From the NCBI GenBank assembly GCA_963774195.1, contig CAVZDY010000002.1:814306-878305 (forward strand): DNA of 64,000 nt, given 5' to 3'. This DNA is from Roseiarcus sp963774195 (GTDB lineage: Bacteria > Pseudomonadota > Alphaproteobacteria > Rhizobiales > Beijerinckiaceae). Below are positions 8,564 to 16,641 of this stretch, in pieces; the first letter of the stretch is position 1; the number at the start of each line of letters is the position of its first letter. The position numbers and the translations under genes were made by a program. A model generated the notes under the pieces. That model did no database searches. It saw only the letters and a program-made list of their open reading frames with translations, and was not told the DNA's origin.

Positions 8564-9595
8564 TTAGTTCGGCGACGTGACAAGGCCGTCCACACCGCTG
8601 ACGACTCCATCGATGAGATTGGCGGCCATGAGCCGCTGAGCGAGCGTGGTCGGCTTGGCCCTCAGATTGGCAAGGAACTCTTGCTGGAGACGGTGACGGG
8701 TTCTAACGCACTCGATGGCGGAGGCGGGATCTGTGCTGGCGAACTTGATCTGGCTGCGACTGCGCAGTTGCGCCAAGCCGTCCAACTGATCGGAAAGGAC
8801 GGTAGCTATTTTAGGGTAGCCGCCTGTTGTTTGATGATCCGATAGCAGCACTGTCGCCGTTCCCTCACCCGAAACCTGGATGGACCCGCGGGAAAGGGCC
8901 TCGGAAGGCATGTCGGGCGCGGTGTTGAGGGAAAGTGCGGGTCCCGCGAGGCGCACTCCCATTCTGTCGTAGGCGTCGGTTAGCGCAAACGGAGAGGACA
9001 ACAGATTCTCGAGAGCCTCGGGCGCAAAGAAGCGTTGCTGCGGTCCGAGCACGACTTTGATTCCGGTGTGAGGTCGGGACCAGACGGGGCAGGGGATCTC
9101 GCCGACGCGCTCTTCCCGGATGTCCGCGTCCTCGACTTCCAGGCGCTGGCCGGCGACGAGGCTCCCGCCGCCGAGGTTGGAGTACGCGAGGGTCGAGCAA
9201 CTGCCGAGCCATGATTTCGCTCTCAGGGTTCCGGCGAAGGCGAGGTAGGTCCAGCTTCCCCAAGGGCCGGCCCGCACGGTCAGGCGGGAGCCGGCGCGGA
9301 TCGTCGCGACGATCCAGGAGCCGTGCCTCGCCAGATCGATCGATGTGACGAAGCCTCCGCCTGCGAGCGCTACGGTCACAGCGCCCTCGACGCATTCCAG
9401 AGCCAAGCCACCCGTCGAAATCTCGATCGCCGCTGCTGCGGACGGATTGCCGAGAGCAGCGTTCGCGATTTCGAAAGCCCCCCGATCCATCGGGCCCGAG
9501 GCCGGGACGCCGTAACGCATCAGGCCGGGACGGCCGCGATCCTGGATGGTGACAAGCGGGCCGACGCTCGAAACGACGAAGCGGGCGGCGGCCAT
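8564..9595 (-). CDS. pxpC: 5-oxoprolinase subunit C (KipA/PxpC family)
   Basis: The protein has 343 residues and the biotin-dependent-carboxyltransferase-like fold family name. The N terminus has the strong family motif VSSVGPLVTIQDRGRPGLM followed by YGVPASGPMDRGAFEIAN. The later part includes GYPKIATVLSDQLDGLAQL, also typical. With PxpA and PxpB it forms the ATP-dependent prokaryotic 5-oxoprolinase that opens pyroglutamate to glutamate. The gene starts three bases after the PxpAB fusion stop, so the two are co-translated. It is the last gene of the minus-strand operon. Similar proteins are also linked to allophanate or carboxylase functions, so the substrate could differ. Confidence 0.85.
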   Translation of the reverse strand: MAAARFVVSSVGPLVTIQDRGRPGLMRYGVPASGPMDRGAFEIANAALGNPSAAAAIEISTGGLALECVEGAVTVALAGGGFVTSIDLARHGSWIVATIRAGSRLTVRAGPWGSWTYLAFAGTLRAKSWLGSCSTLAYSNLGGGSLVAGQRLEVEDADIREERVGEIPCPVWSRPHTGIKVVLGPQQRFFAPEALENLLSSPFALTDAYDRMGVRLAGPALSLNTAPDMPSEALSRGSIQVSGEGTATVLLSDHQTTGGYPKIATVLSDQLDGLAQLRSRSQIKFASTDPASAIECVRTRHRLQQEFLANLRAKPTTLAQRLMAANLIDGVVSGVDGLVTSPN

Positions 9596-9598
9596 GGT

Positions 9599-11068
9599 TC
9601 AGCCGCCCGCCATGGCGTCGAACTCGGCGCGGCTGATCCGCTTGAACGTCACGCGATCGCCGACATCGAACAAGAAGGGCCGGTCGCCGCCATCGTTGAA
9701 GATGCGGGTGGGGGAGCGGCCGATGTTCCACCAGCCCGCCGGCATCGTCAGCGTCGTGACGAGACACTGCGGTCCCGCAATCACCACGCTGCCAGCAGCC
9801 ACGCCCCGCACGGCGGCGGGTTTGCGTGGAATCTGAATTTGTTGAGGCACACCCGCGAGATAGGCGTAGCCAGGAGCGAAGCCGTACATGAAGACGCGAT
9901 ACGCGCCCGAGAGATGCGCCTCGATGACTGCTTCCACACAAGCGCCCACCCGCGCCGCGACCGCGTGCAGGTCTGGCGCAAGGTCGTCATCATAGCAAAC
10001 CAGCACTTGGTGAGTGGACGCCGTCCGTGCCGCTCTTTCCGCAGTCGCAAGCAGCGCCGCGACCGCGCTCAGCACGGCCTGGTGGTCCGTCACAAGCGGA
10101 TCGAACCGAACCAGGACACTTACGTAAGCGGGAACCGCTTCCATGAAGCCGGCGAACGGCGAGCGCGATAGCGCCGCGTCCAGATTGAGAACCTGCTCGT
10201 GCGCGTCCGCAGAAATCGTCTCGCCGAATTCGACGAGCACCGAATGATCGGCGACGAGTTGAAAGCGCGGAAACGTTGAGCTTTGCGGGACGGTCACGGA
10301 ACGGAACTCGAGGAAGGGTTTGAGGCCGACGCGGCTCGCCGCAAGCCGCTCACGAATCCTTCGCGCCATAGTCACGGCGCCGTGGCTGTCGCCATGGACG
10401 CAAATGGAATGCGCTTCGAGCCGGATCGGCGGTCCGTCGAGGGTCGGCATCAGACTGGTTTCGAGAAAAGCGATAAGTCGATCCGACGCCGCGCTGGTGT
10501 CCTCTATCATCGCCCCAGGACGGCTTCGCGGCACAAGACGGCCTGTGCTCAGATAAGCGCGATCGGCGAAGATCTCGCTGTAGACCGCGAGCCCCGCATC
10601 GCGGCCTGCGTGCTCCAGTTCGGTCCCCGATATCGCGAGCAGCGCAAGGTCCCGGGAAATCGCCCGTACGGCCCGCGCGATCGACGCAGCGACGGCCCTG
10701 TTGTCGGCGGCAAGGTTTCCCAAAGCGCCATGCGGTTTCACGTAACGCACATGGGCTCCGGCGAGCGCGGCAACGCCGATCAAGGCGCCGACCTGCGCTG
10801 CGATCAGGCGCTCGATCTCGGCCTCGCTCATCGGAATGACCCGCCGCCCGAAGCTCTCCTTGTCGGCGTAGCCGGGGTGAGCGCCGATCGTTACGCCGCG
10901 CGCTTTCGCTTCGCGCAGGGTTGCGAACATCGTCTCGGGATCGCTCGCGTGGCCGCCGCAGGCGACATTCGCGCTGGTCACGAGCGCGAGCATCGCCGCG
11001 TCGTCGCCCATCGTCCACGGGCCAAAGCTTTCGCCGAGATCGGAGTTGAGATCGATTGTGCGCGTCAT
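9599..11068 (-). CDS. Fused 5-oxoprolinase subunits A and B (LamB/YcsF + KipI)
   Basis: This single 489-residue frame joins two proteins that are normally separate. Residues 1 to about 250 are PxpA (LamB/YcsF family), starting IDLNSDLGESFGPW and containing NVACGGHASDPETM and HPGYADKESFGRR. From about residue 265 the PxpB (KipI) sequence begins, RFQLVADHSVLVEFGE, with FMEAVPAYVSVLVRFDP and the end GDRVTFKRISRAEFD. Each half is near normal length and no stop or frame change lies between them, so a real fusion is likely. It would supply two of three 5-oxoprolinase subunits in fixed ratio. The promoter is probably shared with upstream genes of the same strand. Confidence 0.85.
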   Translation of the reverse strand: MTRTIDLNSDLGESFGPWTMGDDAAMLALVTSANVACGGHASDPETMFATLREAKARGVTIGAHPGYADKESFGRRVIPMSEAEIERLIAAQVGALIGVAALAGAHVRYVKPHGALGNLAADNRAVAASIARAVRAISRDLALLAISGTELEHAGRDAGLAVYSEIFADRAYLSTGRLVPRSRPGAMIEDTSAASDRLIAFLETSLMPTLDGPPIRLEAHSICVHGDSHGAVTMARRIRERLAASRVGLKPFLEFRSVTVPQSSTFPRFQLVADHSVLVEFGETISADAHEQVLNLDAALSRSPFAGFMEAVPAYVSVLVRFDPLVTDHQAVLSAVAALLATAERAARTASTHQVLVCYDDDLAPDLHAVAARVGACVEAVIEAHLSGAYRVFMYGFAPGYAYLAGVPQQIQIPRKPAAVRGVAAGSVVIAGPQCLVTTLTMPAGWWNIGRSPTRIFNDGGDRPFLFDVGDRVTFKRISRAEFDAMAGG

Positions 11069-11170
11069 GACCGGCTACCTCGCGCCGGGTGGCGCCGCCC
11101 TGACTCTTTGCAGCTTTTGCGACGTCCGATCGCGACCTTGCCCGCCTGTTTCATGAGGTCTCTCCCTCCC

Positions 11171-12346
11171 TCAGTAGACGATCGTTTCGTGCAGCGGCTC
11201 GCCGGCGCGAACGCGGGGGTAGCCCAGTTCCGTGAGATCGATGGTCTCGTACCTACCGGACAGGATCTGCTCCGCGACGCCGCGTCCGGTGGCGGGCGAG
11301 TGCATGACGCCGTGGCCCGAGAACCCTGTCGCAAAGACAAGATTGGAGATTTCGTCGTGCGGTCCGACGACGCCATTGTGATCAAGAGCGTTCATCTCAT
11401 AGTGCCCCGCCCAGGCGCGCTCGACACGCAATTGCTGGAGTGTAGGAATGCGGTGCGCGAGCATCGGCCAGACGGTCGCCTCAAAGAGATGGTGCGCCGG
11501 TTCAAAATCGCCAAACGCCACCGGGTCGCGGTCTGCGGGCGGCGCAATGCCGCAGATGAAGCCTTCGCCTTCCGGACGGATCCAAGCCCCGGCAACATCG
11601 AACAGCATCGGAAACCCTGGCGTGCGGAGCGGCGCCTTCAGCGAGAACACCGTTCGCTTGCGCGGTGAAACCGGGAGCGGAATGCCGAGGTCGGCGACGA
11701 GCGTGGCCGAATTCGCGCCGGCCGCGTTCACACACCAGTCCGCTTCGAGCGTATCGCCAGAGGAAAGCTTGACGCCGACGACTCTGCCGTTCCGGATCGC
11801 GAGCGACTGCGCTTCCGCCTCGATGTATTCCGCGCCTCTGTCTCTGGCTCGACGGCGAACGAGAGACAGCAATGACCACGCGTCGAACCAGCCTTCGTTG
11901 CGGGTTCCGAACGTCGAAAGTCCGAGATCCTCGACGTTCAGCCAGGGAAAGCGCGCCAACAACTCGGCCGGGCCATAGGCCTCTATTTCAGCGCCTTCGC
12001 CTCGCTGCATTTCAAGCGCCACAAGGCGGGCCGCGGACGTCTCCGGCGAGCCGAGGATGAGATAGCCGTTTTCCACGAAACCGATATCGGCTTCGGGACC
12101 AAGGTGAGACTTGATGTTGCGAAAGAAGTCGGCGCCGAACAGGCTCATGCGGATATTGACCGCGCAGCCGAACTGGGTGCGGATCGACGCCGCCGAAAGC
12201 GCGGTGGAGGACTGACGATAGCTCGGGTCGCGCTCCAGCACTCGAATTTTGCCAGTGAAGCCCTTTTCCCGAAGAAAATAGGCGACAAAGCTGCCGACAA
12301 TGGCGCCGCCGACGATGACAATCGTTTCACTGCCGATGGGTTTCAT
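11171..12346 (-). CDS. DAO-family FAD-dependent oxidoreductase
   Basis: The protein has 391 residues with an N-terminal FAD motif, IVIVGGAIVGSFVAYFLREKG, and ends with the family's GFSGHGVMHSPATGRGVAEQ segment that closes over the isoalloxazine. This family covers D-amino-acid, glycine, sarcosine and dimethylglycine oxidases or dehydrogenases. No covalent-FAD Cys motif or extra folate domain is visible. It sits between the aldehyde dehydrogenase and the oxoprolinase fusion on the same strand, with gaps of 82 and 102 bases. I infer that it deaminates or demethylates an amino acid to give the 2-oxoacid used by the decarboxylase encoded upstream. Confidence 0.82.
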   Translation of the reverse strand: MKPIGSETIVIVGGAIVGSFVAYFLREKGFTGKIRVLERDPSYRQSSTALSAASIRTQFGCAVNIRMSLFGADFFRNIKSHLGPEADIGFVENGYLILGSPETSAARLVALEMQRGEGAEIEAYGPAELLARFPWLNVEDLGLSTFGTRNEGWFDAWSLLSLVRRRARDRGAEYIEAEAQSLAIRNGRVVGVKLSSGDTLEADWCVNAAGANSATLVADLGIPLPVSPRKRTVFSLKAPLRTPGFPMLFDVAGAWIRPEGEGFICGIAPPADRDPVAFGDFEPAHHLFEATVWPMLAHRIPTLQQLRVERAWAGHYEMNALDHNGVVGPHDEISNLVFATGFSGHGVMHSPATGRGVAEQILSGRYETIDLTELGYPRVRAGEPLHETIVY

Positions 12347-12428
12347 CGTAGCCCTTATCGAACTTGGCTAGATCGACGAATGCGGGGGACTAGGGAGGGA
12401 ACCTGCGGGCGCCCGCATCGGCGTCACC

Positions 12429-13910
12429 TCAGCGGATGATGAACGGGTTGGCGGTCTTGCCGACAGTGTCGATCCAGACGGTCTTGGTCTGGAGATAAGA
12501 TTCGATGGCCTCCTGTCCGCTTTCGCGTCCGATGCCGCTGCGCTTGTATCCGCCGAACGGGGCCATGTAGCTCACGGCCCGATAGCTGTTGATCCAGACC
12601 GTTCCCGCCTCCAGCGCAGTGCTACCGCGTAGGGCGCGGCCCATATCGGAAGTCCACAGCCCTGCGGCGAGGCCGTAGGGACTGTCGTTGGCGATCGCGT
12701 AGGCTTCCGCCTCATCGTCGAAAGGAATGACGGAGAGGATCGGTCCGAATACTTCTTCGCGGGCGATGCGCATGGTGTTGTCGACCCCCGTAAAGATGGT
12801 GGGCTCGACGAACCAGCCCGCAGACAGCTCCGGCGCCGGAGGCTTTCCGCCGCCGAACGCGCATTGCGCGCCTTCGGACTTCGCGGTCTCGATATAGCCG
12901 AGCACCCGCGCGCGCTGCGCCTGCGTCGTGATGGGGCCGACCTGCGTTTGCGAATTGGAGGGGTCGCCCACTCGGGCGGAGGCCGCGAGAGCAACGACCC
13001 CGTCGACGACTGCGTCGTGAACCTTTCGGTGAACGAGGAGGCGTGATCCGGCGATGCAAGTCTGTCCCGTCGCAGCGAAGATGCCGGATATGGCTCCGTT
13101 GATCGCGCTTTCGATATTGGCGTCGTCGAAGATGATGTTCGCTGACTTTCCCCCAAGCTCGAGCGTGACCGATTTCAGACCCTCGGCCGCCGCTTTGTAG
13201 ACCGCTACGCCTCCGGCTTCGCCCCCGGTGAACGCGATCTTGGCGACCAGCGGATGAGAGACAAGCGGGACGCCAACGTCGTTGGGAAAGCCAGTCACTG
13301 TGTTGACCACGCCCGGCGGGAATCCCGCTTCGGCGAACAGCTCGACGAAGGCGAGGGTCGACGCCGAGGCGTGTTCGGACGGCTTGATCACCACGGTATT
13401 GCCGGCCGCCAATAGCGGGGCCAGCTTCCACGTCAGCAGCATCAGCGGGGAATTCCAAGGCACGATCGCGGCGACCACGCCGATCGGTTCGCGTCGCGTG
13501 AAGGCGAACATCCCCGGCTTGTCGATCGGCAGCACTGCGCCCTCGATCTTGTCCGCGAGGCCGCCAAAGTAGCGGAACCACTCGGGGATATACCGCAATT
13601 GCGCGCTCATCTCGGTGATGAGCTTGCCGTTGTCGCGGGTCTCCAGCGCGGCGAGCCTGTCGGCGTTCGCGGCGATGAGATCCGCCAAGCGGACGAGCAG
13701 GCGTCCACGCGACGTGGGCGTCATCGTCCGCCATGCGCTCGATTGGAACGCTTTATGAGCAGCCTTGACGGCTCTGTCGACCTCCTCGGCTCCGCAACGC
13801 GGAATGCTCGCCCAGGGCGCTCCAGTGAAGGGGTCGTAGCTCTCGAAGGTGTCGCCGACCGGTTGCGAGACGCCGTCGACCATATTTGCGAACGAGACAA
13901 GGGAAGTCAT
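12429..13910 (-). CDS. NAD(P)-dependent aldehyde dehydrogenase
   Basis: The protein has 493 residues, the normal family length. The catalytic Glu lies in TLELGGKSA (about residue 250) and the catalytic Cys in GQTCIAGSR (about residue 285); PWNSPLML and the C-terminal GGYKRSGIGRESG are also typical. The start at 13910 (MTSLVSF) is chosen over the longer open frame because it lies ten bases after the decarboxylase beta stop and gives a normal N terminus. It is cytoplasmic. The neighbouring decarboxylase would release an aldehyde, which this enzyme would oxidise to the acid. The NAD-loop motif reads FTGGEAGGVAV, somewhat unlike the usual FTGST form. Confidence 0.9.
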   Translation of the reverse strand: MTSLVSFANMVDGVSQPVGDTFESYDPFTGAPWASIPRCGAEEVDRAVKAAHKAFQSSAWRTMTPTSRGRLLVRLADLIAANADRLAALETRDNGKLITEMSAQLRYIPEWFRYFGGLADKIEGAVLPIDKPGMFAFTRREPIGVVAAIVPWNSPLMLLTWKLAPLLAAGNTVVIKPSEHASASTLAFVELFAEAGFPPGVVNTVTGFPNDVGVPLVSHPLVAKIAFTGGEAGGVAVYKAAAEGLKSVTLELGGKSANIIFDDANIESAINGAISGIFAATGQTCIAGSRLLVHRKVHDAVVDGVVALAASARVGDPSNSQTQVGPITTQAQRARVLGYIETAKSEGAQCAFGGGKPPAPELSAGWFVEPTIFTGVDNTMRIAREEVFGPILSVIPFDDEAEAYAIANDSPYGLAAGLWTSDMGRALRGSTALEAGTVWINSYRAVSYMAPFGGYKRSGIGRESGQEAIESYLQTKTVWIDTVGKTANPFIIR

Positions 13911-13920
13911 CGCGCCAGCC

Positions 13921-14532
13921 TCAGTTGGGGGCCAATCCGAGATGGTTGCGGAATCGGTTCTTGATGAAGACGGCATCGCGCGGCGGGAGCGAGCGCGGCG
14001 GGTTTTCCGCCGCGACCTTGACAACGTAGAGTCTCGGCCCTTCGGCGGGCTCCAGAATTGCGCGCGACAGCGTCTCGACTTCATCGATGCTGGTGAGCGT
14101 CGCGCACTCGGCAAAACCGCAGGCCGCGGCGATCTTCTCAAAGTCGATCCCATGTCCGGTGTGGCTCGTCTGCATGCCAGTCTCGCCGTAATGGCCGTTG
14201 TCGATGACGGCGATGACGAGATTGCGCGGCTTGGCGACCGATATCGTCGCCAGACTGCCGAAGGCCATGAGTTGCTCGCCGTCACCAGTGATGACAAGAA
14301 CGCGCTTGGAAGCTTGCGCTTGGGCCAGGCCGAGCCCTACGAGGGCCGCGCCGCCCATCGCGCCCCAGAGGTAATAGTTGTCCTCGCGGTCTCCCGCGGC
14401 GTGGACGTCGTAGGTCGCCGAACCGAGCCCCGTCACGACGAGCACGTCGTCGCGATTGCTCAGCAGCTTCGCGACCGCCTCGCGCCGCGACAGGTTCGAG
14501 GGTTCTCGTGACGCCAAGTCGGCCATGACCAT
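13921..14532 (-). CDS. ThDP-dependent 2-oxoacid decarboxylase, beta subunit (ComE/sulfopyruvate or phosphonopyruvate type)
   Basis: This is the C-terminal, ThDP-binding half of a split decarboxylase, 203 residues long. It has GAMGGAALVGLGLAQAQ and the ThDP motif GDGEQLMAFGSLATIS ending in NLVIAVIDNGHYGETG. The alpha stop and this start overlap in TGATG at 14532. Two other in-frame ATGs lie within six bases, so the exact start is uncertain. The family includes sulfopyruvate and phosphonopyruvate decarboxylases, which release an aldehyde and CO2. An aldehyde dehydrogenase gene follows directly. No other sulfonate or phosphonate gene is present, so the substrate is left open. Confidence 0.85.
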   Translation of the reverse strand: MVMADLASREPSNLSRREAVAKLLSNRDDVLVVTGLGSATYDVHAAGDREDNYYLWGAMGGAALVGLGLAQAQASKRVLVITGDGEQLMAFGSLATISVAKPRNLVIAVIDNGHYGETGMQTSHTGHGIDFEKIAAACGFAECATLTSIDEVETLSRAILEPAEGPRLYVVKVAAENPPRSLPPRDAVFIKNRFRNHLGLAPN

Positions 14533-15158
14533 CACCATTTTTTCTTGCCGATCAGGCGCTGACCGATAAGCACGGCGATCTGCTGATCGGCGTGGAAAGC
14601 GAGCGCCGCCGCCAACTCGACCGTGTCGATCAGGTCCTCCGCGGTGTCGGCGCGCATGACGCGGACCCCTACAGCTTCGAGGGCGGCTTGCGTGGCTTGC
14701 GCCATTGGGACCTGCCAGGGATTGAACTCGGCCCATTCGCCACGCATGGTGACCAGCATCAGGAGTGGGAAGCGGGCCATTACCGGCAGCGAGAGCATGT
14801 TGATGCAATTGCCGACGCCGCTCGATTGCATGAGAAGCACGGATCGCCGACCGCCTAGCCAAGCCCCCGCCGCGATCGCAACGCCTTCTTCCTCCGTGGT
14901 TAGAACGTTCGAAGCGACTTCGGCGTCCTGGCAGAACAGGTTGATCAGCGTCGTGTGCCCCGCATCCGGCACGTAGGCCATTTGACCCACGTCTGCGGCC
15001 TTGAGGATCTCGTACACCCGCGCCGGCCACCGGCTGTCGGCCTCGGAGGAGGAAGGGGGTTCCGGCTTGCGAATGTTTCGAATTGCGGCATCAACCTGCG
15101 ACACGGCCGGGTCTCCATCCTGCGCAGCCTGCGTGATCGCGACAGCATAGCTAGACAC
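14532..15158 (-). CDS. ThDP-dependent 2-oxoacid decarboxylase, alpha subunit (ComD type)
   Basis: This is the N-terminal (PYR) half of the split decarboxylase, 208 residues. It shows the family motif AYVPDAGHTTLINLF and the region with the conserved Glu, LTTEEEGVAIAAGAWLGG, followed by SSGVGNCINMLSLP. A hydrophilic leader of about 40 residues precedes the conserved part. The GTG start at 15158 is therefore provisional. It heads the minus-strand operon and is divergent from the LysR gene. Together with the beta subunit it would decarboxylate a 2-oxoacid such as sulfopyruvate, phosphonopyruvate or an analogue produced by the FAD oxidase of the same operon. Confidence 0.83.
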   Translation of the reverse strand: MSSYAVAITQAAQDGDPAVSQVDAAIRNIRKPEPPSSSEADSRWPARVYEILKAADVGQMAYVPDAGHTTLINLFCQDAEVASNVLTTEEEGVAIAAGAWLGGRRSVLLMQSSGVGNCINMLSLPVMARFPLLMLVTMRGEWAEFNPWQVPMAQATQAALEAVGVRVMRADTAEDLIDTVELAAALAFHADQQIAVLIGQRLIGKKKW

Positions 15159-15200
15159 GGAGCGAAAGCCTCAGGCTCTTCCTTGTGAACAGCTATGCTG
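15143..15200. promoter_or_regulatory. Inverted 10-base repeats at the divergent decarboxylase/LysR start region
   Basis: CAGCATAGCT at 15143-15152 and its exact complement AGCTATGCTG at 15191-15200 are 38 bases apart. Each half is itself nearly symmetric (AGC-TAT-GCT). They straddle the divergent promoter region, where a LysR protein would bind. The first copy lies in the first codons of the decarboxylase alpha gene as annotated. Confidence 0.4.
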
Positions 15201-15214
15201 ATATTGTATCGCCT

Positions 15215-16159
15215 ATGGAACTTTCTCAGCTTCGAACCCTGATTCACGTGGCCGAACTGGGCAGTCTCAGCAAGGCCGCGGACCGCCTGCGCATCGCGCA
15301 GCCGGCGCTCAGCCGCCAAGTGCGCATGCTCGAAGAGGAACTGGGGGTCGCGCTTTTCACCCGCCACGGGCGAGGCATGGTGCTGACGGACCACGGGCGC
15401 GAGGCGCTCAAGCACGCATCCCGGATCATCGCCGAACTCGACGAACTCCGCACTGCCGCTTCGGACGTCGATACGCCGCTTAGCGGCCAGATCGCGATCG
15501 GCCTGCCGCCGACCGTCGCGGATATTATCTCCGTTCCGCTGGTGGCGGCATTCGGAAAGTCCCACCCGAACGCCGTCCTGCGCCTCGTTAGCGCGTACAC
15601 GGGCTACCTGCTGGACTGGCTGCATCGCGGAGAGATTGACCTGGCGGTCCTCTACGACCCCCGTTCGGCCCGCTCGCTGCGCTCACGGCCCCTTTTGCTG
15701 GAAAACCTGTTCCTGATTGGGCCGCCAGAGGCGGGCTTTTCGACTGTCCGGGCGATCGCCTTCAAAGACCTCGAGGGAAAGCGCCTTCTCCTGCCGAGCG
15801 TTCGGCATGGCTTGCGAACAATCGTGGAGCGTTGCGCGGTCGAGGCTGGCATCTCGCTCGATGTCGTCGTGGAGGCGGACTCCTACGCGACCCTGAAAGA
15901 CCTTGTTCGGCACGGGCACGGTTGGACGATCCTGCCGCTGGCGCCTATTCACGAAGACGTCGTTGGTGGAAGGCTCACGGCCGCGCCCTTGATCGACCCC
16001 GTCCCAATGCGCCGTCTGGTTCTTTCGTTCCCCGCCGATCGCCCCGTCCCACGGCTTGCGCGGTTTGCGGGGCAGGCGATCGTCGACATTGTCAGCGATA
16101 GGGTGGAGCGGGCCGTCTGGGTCGGCCAACTCCTAGACGTGCCGCCCGGCAAGCCATAG
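15215..16159 (+). CDS. LysR-family transcriptional regulator
   Basis: The protein has 314 residues. The winged helix-turn-helix occupies about residues 1-60, with MELSQLRTLIHVAELGSLSK and AQPALSRQVRMLEEELG, then the usual effector-binding domain. The ATG at 15215 is preferred to the GTG at 15185 because LysR proteins typically begin with MEL-x-QLR. The effector domain resembles the Nac/Cbl-like subgroup, but the ligand is unknown. The gene is divergent from the decarboxylase/oxoprolinase operon and precedes a LIV-type transporter, so it probably controls one or both, perhaps through the inverted repeat at 15143-15200. Confidence 0.92.
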   Translation: MELSQLRTLIHVAELGSLSKAADRLRIAQPALSRQVRMLEEELGVALFTRHGRGMVLTDHGREALKHASRIIAELDELRTAASDVDTPLSGQIAIGLPPTVADIISVPLVAAFGKSHPNAVLRLVSAYTGYLLDWLHRGEIDLAVLYDPRSARSLRSRPLLLENLFLIGPPEAGFSTVRAIAFKDLEGKRLLLPSVRHGLRTIVERCAVEAGISLDVVVEADSYATLKDLVRHGHGWTILPLAPIHEDVVGGRLTAAPLIDPVPMRRLVLSFPADRPVPRLARFAGQAIVDIVSDRVERAVWVGQLLDVPPGKP

Positions 16160-16248
16160 AATAACGCTATATCTGTACAGCCGGAACTCTCTTTGTCGTT
16201 GGGGTCTTTTGCCGCAATCTTCTTGCTTTCACCAGGGCAAGCGCGGCA

Positions 16249-16563
16249 ATGGCGACCCAGTCACGGGGAGACGACGCGGACATTCGGGAGGGCGCGGCCA
16301 AACTCTGCGCCCGGTTCCCGCGAGAACGCAATCGCCGGCTGGCCTGCCTAGCGAAGTCTGGGCCGGCGCTCACTGAGCCTAGCCATCTCGAGATCCTGAT
16401 CCCGAAGGCGTTCGACGGCGCGCGACTGCCGCTTTCCGTCGCCGCGGCGCGCGAAGCGATGCGGCACGGGTCTGATGTTCAGAAGCCACGCTATCTCCCG
16501 GCCATCGCGGATTGGCGGCTCCCCTTTGCACAGCACGGCTTGCCGACGCCGGGGCGCGCGTGA
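16249..16563 (+). pseudogene. Acyl-CoA dehydrogenase N-terminal remnant
   Basis: A 104-codon frame carries shrunken but recognisable blocks of an acyl-CoA dehydrogenase N-terminal domain in the right order: LCARFPRE, LTEPSHLEILIPKAFDG, ARLPLS, then RHGSDVQKPRYLPAIAD. In intact proteins these blocks are separated by about 20-30 more residues, including the HAQM/GNxAAC segment that is missing here. Deletions and a frame change near the end leave no catalytic part. It lies between the LysR gene and the binding-protein gene and is probably a relic of a former catabolic gene of this locus. Confidence 0.62.
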
Positions 16564-16641
16564 CGCGTCAGCGAGGCTTCGAAATCTGAGCCGAGCTTCT
16601 CGTCTTGAGCGCGTCGATGGGACGCAATGAGGGAGAGTGAA

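Noticed and set aside
12429..14297. 622-codon version of the aldehyde dehydrogenase
   Set aside because: The first 129 codons overlap the decarboxylase beta gene in another frame. The family N terminus begins at 13910.
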